Shown in pieces: positions 59,690 to 64,000 of a DNA stretch of 64,000 nucleotides. The position numbers were made by a program, and so were the translations under genes. Under the pieces are notes generated by a model. The model searched no databases, was not told the origin of the DNA, and saw nothing but the letters and a program-made list of their open reading frames with translations. Position 1 is the stretch's first letter. The number at the start of each line of letters is the position of its first letter. The stretch comes from Perognathus longimembris pacificus (Eukaryota; Chordata; Mammalia; Rodentia; Heteromyidae): contig NC_063184.1 in the NCBI RefSeq assembly GCF_023159225.1, forward strand, positions 14,745,528-14,809,527. Reading direction: 5' to 3'.

Positions 59690-59930
59690 AGAAGCACGCT
59701 GGGGGTGCTATTTAAAGGCATCCAGAAGGAAGTGGTATTTGAATTGAGACCTAAAAGATGAGTAGGTTGCAGACAGGAAAAGAGGTGCGCAGTGATCCAG
59801 AGGAAACCACACAGAGGAAAGCCTAGGGGCTAGAAAGATGATATCTACAGCAGCAGAATTTGAAGTTAAGAGCTGAAAGCAAACACCCAAGCTGACCAAG
59901 TCTGAGATAATTCAGACAGCAAAATAATTT
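59690..59930 (-). mobile_element. L2 LINE relic
   Basis: Blocks 'gtggtatttgaattgagacc', 'taaaagatgagtaggttgca' and 'ccacacagaggaaagcctag' follow the reversed L2 3' region in order. Confidence 0.68.
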
Positions 59931-59974
59931 AAAATGGTAGTGAGTTGTAAACTGGGAGGGTTTTAAAATATTAT

Positions 59975-60110
59975 CCTTGAGTAGTTGTCCAAAGGGGTTT
60001 CAATTCAACATGTCAGTTTATGAGTACAGTGCATCTAGACCAATGTCACCCCTGTTGGTCTCCTCCATCTCTCTCAACCTAACCCTTGGCCTCACGTTTC
60101 CTAGTTCCAC
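59975..60110 (-). mobile_element. L1 3' terminus, old
   Basis: 'gagtagttgtccaaaggggt', 'ttatgagtacagtgcatcta' and 'gaccaatgtcacccctgttg' match the reversed older L1 terminus, as at 57255. Confidence 0.72.
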
Positions 60111-60114
<4 letters not shown>

Positions 60115-60148
<34 letters not shown>

Positions 60149-60389
60149 GTGTATAAATATATATACACATATATGTATAGAGAGAGAGAGCGAGCACGAG
60201 AGAGAGTTTAGTTATATATGGGACATAAAGGTGAAGAGGCCCAGTGGACTGCATGTACATCTGTGTGTGTGTGTGTATGTGTATAAATATATATACACAT
60301 ATATGTATATATAGAGAGAGCGAGCGCGCGAGAGAGTTTAGTTATATATGGGACATAAAGGTGAAGAGGCCCAGTGGACTGCATATACA

Positions 60390-60442
<53 letters not shown>
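60115..60442. repeat. 130-bp tandem duplication between GT arrays
   Basis: Two copies with an exact 130-bp offset: 'gtataaatatatatacacat' at 60151 and 60281, and 'agagagtttagttatatatg' at 60201 and 60331. Each unit runs GT array, TA repeat, GA repeat, then a 48-bp unique part ending 'gcccagtggactgcat'. A third GT array closes the block. Confidence 0.95.
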
Positions 60443-60445
<3 letters not shown>

Positions 60446-60705
60446 CCAGGAGGATAGTTTAGACAGAAGCCACTGCCTTTAGAATGTTCAACTATATTGA
60501 TGGTAGTTGAGAGAAGAGATTGCTGAGGGCCCTGTATTAAAAAAAATGCTGTACATAAGCCTGAGATAAACAATTTCAACGGAAATGATGAAGAAAATAT
60601 ATAGAAAAAGGACTGAGCTTATTTGAAATTACAAAGATAGTACCTTTCTATTACATTAAGTTTTTAAATAAAAAATAAAACTTGGGGGCATTTAAGAGAC
60701 TTTTT

Positions 60706-61147
60706 TTGTTAAGTTTGCATGAGTTTATTTTTTTATATATTTTTAATTATCAAACTGAATTACAGAGAGGTTACAGTTTCATACATTACGCATTGGATAC
60801 ATTTCTTGTACTGTTTGTTACCTCATCCCTCCTTCCCCCCTCTCCCTCCCCCTTTCCCTTCCCCCCCCACCCCATGAGTTGTTCAGTTGTTCAGTTCATT
60901 TACACCAAACAGTTTTGCAAGTATTGCTTTTGTAGTTGTTTGTCTTTTTTTACCCTGTGTCTCTCGATTTTGGTATTCCCTTCCAATTTCCTAGTTCTAA
61001 TACCAGTATACCCAGTTTCCAATATACTTAGATAAGATACAGAGATAGTGTAGGTACAACCACAGGAAGGTGATACAGGAAGATCATCAATAATAGAGGC
61101 TACAGTTACATATGACACGTTGAAAGTAGTTACAACTGTGATATAAC
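60706..61147 (-). mobile_element. L1 3' end with TSD
   Basis: T-rich end at left, 'attacagagaggttacagtt', C-rich tract (60832-60873), and 3'UTR up to 'caactgtgatataac'. A perfect 12-bp TSD AAGAGACTTTTT lies at 60694-60705 and 61148-61159. Its 5' end falls at the same 'gtgatataac' motif into which the SINE at 32526 inserted. Confidence 0.92.
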
Positions 61148-61295
61148 AAGAGACTTTTTAATGTGTTCAATTCTTCTTCATGGATGCAACCAAAATTTAT
61201 ATACCTTTTGAAACTTTTTCTTTTTGATGATGAGTCTATATTTCTCACTAAATGTTGTTTTTAAAGTACACTTGAAAGAATTTTTTTTGCAATAA

Positions 61296-61405
61296 GGTAA
61301 GGTAAGGTAAGGTAAGGTAACAAACAGTACAAGAAATGTATCCAATGCCTAATGTATGAAACTGTAACCTCTCTGTACATCAGTTTGATAATAAAAATTT
61401 GAAAA
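61296..61405 (+). mobile_element. L1 3' end, ultrashort, with (GGTAA)n
   Basis: Begins with five GGTAA units, then 'caaacagtacaagaaatgta' to 'gtacatcagtttgataataa' and an A-rich tail. Starts just downstream of the family's G-rich tract. TSD ambiguous in A/T-rich flanks. Confidence 0.88.
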
Positions 61406-61964
61406 AAAATTTTAAAAAAGCCAGTAGTAAAATTCATAGGATTTAAATCAACCATAGAAGAACTCACACATAAGAGTTGAAAGCAAATATTCTCTGGTCT
61501 GTGTGCTGAAAAATCACTGCTACTTTTGGAATGACATAAATCAGGCATGCTAAGAACTTGCATTTACCCATGTTTATGAAGCATCAGGAATGAGAGGTTG
61601 GATGTCTAATGGAAATTTCCTCTACAATGATTCCTGTATACACAAAAAAGTGCATTAGCCTCAGTAATGATCATCTTTGTGTTTGTATTTGTTTTCTTCT
61701 GTGGGAGGAGTGAGAAACGTGTGATTTGGCCAAAGTAAGCTCAGAATACATACACTCCTGTAGGAAATTAACTGACTGTTTGGATAGGAAAAGAACCATC
61801 AGAATCTTTACTTTTTGTCACGTGATCAAATATCACATTTTAGCATGAGAGACAGAGCATCCTCCTCAATGCAGTACACAGAATTCTTGGGTTCACCAAC
61901 CAGACCTGGGGTTGTCCCTGATGCTCTGTCATAACTCCTTCATTTGAAGTGTGTTGCAATATGT
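61406..61964. other. Unassigned DNA
   Basis: No recognised content. Confidence 0.5.
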
Positions 61965-62080
61965 TGAAAAGTCGAACTGTAGCTCAAGTTGTAGGGACCA
62001 GTTTTGAGTGAAAAAAGCCTAGAGACAATCCCCAGGCCCTGAGTCAAAGCCTCAGTACTAGCACCAAACAACAAAACATA
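61965..62080 (+). mobile_element. Geo monomer SINE fragment
   Basis: 'actgtagctcaagttgtagg', 'agacaatccccaggccctga' and 'caaagcctcagtactagcac' form a Geo right half with no visible ID or B1 left half. Either a 5'-truncated insertion or a free Geo monomer. Confidence 0.75.
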
Positions 62081-62252
62081 AATCAGTTCAGCTGTGGTGG
62101 CTCTTTGTCCTTTTCTCTCTTGCTCTCTACAATATCCATTAAACTCCAGAAAGTACTGTATGCACTTAGCAATCATGAGTGATGCATCAGGAGATGGGGA
62201 ATGCCTGTGTTATTTGATGCGTCGTTAAATAGCTGAACTTGTCAGAAGAAAT

Positions 62253-62335
62253 TGTGTGTGTGTGTGTGTGTGTGAATGTACATGATATATATGTGTATAT
62301 ATGTACATATAAATTTTATTTATAAATATTTTAAA
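62253..62335. repeat. (GT)n plus AT-rich repeat
   Basis: A GT array is followed by TATA/TGTA repeats. Confidence 0.9.
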
Positions 62336-63129
62336 ATAAATGCTTTTCTATTTACCCTCTTGTACTCTCAGAAATCCTCAACCACACATTTAGATTCATT
62401 CAATGGCATATAAAGTCCTATTTACACATACATTTTTAAAAACAAGTGTGAACTGAAGCAAAGAAGGGGCAGTTAGCAGGAATGTTGGGGGTCTGGCTTC
62501 TCAGGAAAGGGGAGTTGGAAAGACGCTGCTGGTTTTGCCCATGACGCACTGTAGAGCCCCTATTCAGGGAAGCAGATAAGGAGGATCCACACAGCTGGAG
62601 ATGCCGACCCAGCACTAGTCAGGATAAGGAAGACACAGGAAAAAGCATCTCACTGTGGATGTAGATAACAAGAAAATTTCCCCATTACAGGCCATACTTT
62701 GGAAGTAAACAAGAATCCAAGCTTTTCTCTTGACAGTGCTTACCTATGATTCATCCACCAACGTCCTAGGTGTTTTAATTTCCTGTATGATCTCAGGATT
62801 AACATAAAAAAATGGTCCCAAGCTACTTGCACATTTAGAGCACCTGGTTAAAGGAAAAACAAAACTTCCCTAGAGGGCTAGACCCTCGACCCAGATGGAC
62901 TTCAGAGATAAAGGCTCTCCCCACATGAGGTCACAATCTAAAATTGTAATGAACACAAGAATTCAATTTATTACCAAATAGCAGATGTCACAAAGAACAG
63001 AATTTGACCCCTCACAATGCCAAAAGCTTATAATTAAAAGATAGAAGGTAAAAATACTGGATTTTTAAAAGATTTAATATGAGTGAAATAAAAGGAAGCT
63101 CAAAGAATGGATCACATTAAGGAACAACT
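62336..63129. other. Unassigned DNA
   Basis: No recognised content. Confidence 0.5.
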
Positions 63130-63500
63130 TCGTGCTTACTGGTAGTGGTAGAGCTAGAGGGGAGAAGTTAAATTCGGGATATAATTTGAAGTGGAATTTG
63201 ATGGATTAGCTAATGGATCGAGTATGAGGTGTGAAAGAAAGGAGATTTCATGTTTGAGCCATGGTTTTTGGTTTGAAAAATAAATAATAGCCATTAAAAC
63301 AAAAACATTATTAGAGATAAAGAAGATGGAATGTTTTCTAGGAAGCCATTAAGTAGTTTAAATTTATACATATCTGATACCAGAGACTCTATGTGAAAAA
63401 AATCAACAGAATTATCTGGAGTTATTGACAATACCATTATAATAGTAGGGAAAAATTAAGAAATCTCCCAGAATAACTGAGAATGGAGACAAACGTGAAA
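63130..63500 (-). mobile_element. L2 LINE relic
   Basis: Blocks 'gatataatttgaagtggaat', 'gatggattagctaatggatc', 'gtatgaggtgtgaaagaaag' and 'gagccatggtttttggt' follow the reversed L2 sequence closely. Confidence 0.75.
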
Positions 63501-64000
63501 ATGTGAATTTCAACAGCATATTAAAAGTTTGATTGACTATCTATATAACTCCTATATTCAATAACTAATGAATACTCATTTTATGCACACATACAGTATT
63601 TTTTAAAGTTATACTTGTATTTAACAATAAAACAAGTATCTGAAAAATATAAAAAAGATTGCAACAGTAATATTTTCTGAACACAAAGTACAGTTAGATA
63701 TCAATAATACCCCCATATATATTTACATATCTATATATCTATGTCTCTCTATAGGTCTCTCACACACATACATCTCTATATAGGCATTGGACAACATTTT
63801 TAAGTAAGTAATTCCTATATGGGTGAAATTAAAAAATCAGTAAAATGATACAGTGATCAAAATTTGTGAGATGCTATTAATATTTGAGAAGAATTTATAG
63901 TGACAAAAGTACATAAAATATAACTTTTAGTGTCACCAGAGCTGTACCTGAATTTGTTATTGCTGAAAATTTAGTGTAAGGCCAGACCTATAGCTGACAC
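63501..64000. other. AT-rich window end
   Basis: Contains a TATA/CTCT cryptic repeat at 63705-63785. No gene. Confidence 0.55.

Noticed and set aside
60115..60462. Repeat block considered as a possible CRISPR-like array
   Set aside because: Only two 130-bp units with simple-sequence arrays and no spacers. It is a mammalian tandem duplication.

Overview
This window reads as non-coding mammalian DNA from a rodent. It is AT-rich, CpG-poor and dense in interspersed repeats. I found no open reading frame I could support as a gene, no exon set, and no tRNA, rRNA or snRNA gene. The diagnostic repeat is a dimeric SINE: an ID-like (tRNA-Ala type) left half joined to a right half called Geo. This matches IDL-Geo, which is known from the superfamily Geomyoidea (kangaroo rats, pocket mice, pocket gophers). 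Canonical ID, rodent-type B1 (7SL) modules and an ORR1-like MaLR LTR fit a rodent. Species and chromosome cannot be fixed from sequence alone.

Layout. 1-10 kb: old L2 and LTR-like relics, a young IDL-Geo copy with perfect target-site duplications (TSDs), a very short L1 3' end, and a trimeric B1-B1-ID SINE interrupted by a younger IDL-Geo. 10-20 kb: B1-Geo, IDL-Geo and ID copies, MLT1-like and ORR1-like LTRs, and long simple repeats. 20-36 kb: ancient L1 pieces, many minus-strand SINEs, a minus-strand L1 3' end with an IDL-Geo inside it, a plus-strand L1 3' end, and a hairpin made from two opposed L1 3'UTR pieces. 36.4-37.0 kb: a GC- and CpG-rich solo LTR of 599 bp with a 6-bp TSD, the sharpest compositional island in the window. 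37-53 kb: mostly repeat-poor DNA with a clear MIR, L2 relics and two G-quadruplex motifs. 53-64 kb: two near-consensus IDL-Geo copies, a long minus-strand L1 fragment, an exact 130-bp tandem duplication, two more L1 3' ends and further L2 relics.

The window behaves as an intergenic or deep-intronic record of retrotransposition. L1 is the presumed source of the machinery. SINEs and short L1 ends carry TSDs of about 8-17 bp, nested insertions give a relative chronology, and many microsatellites start exactly at SINE tails. The best candidates for something new are the Geo module shared by two SINE architectures and carrying pol III-like boxes, the L1 ends truncated at a G-quadruplex tract, the regulatory-looking solo LTR, and the L1-derived hairpin. 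Family names come from recall of consensus sequences, not from a database search, so edges of old elements are approximate.
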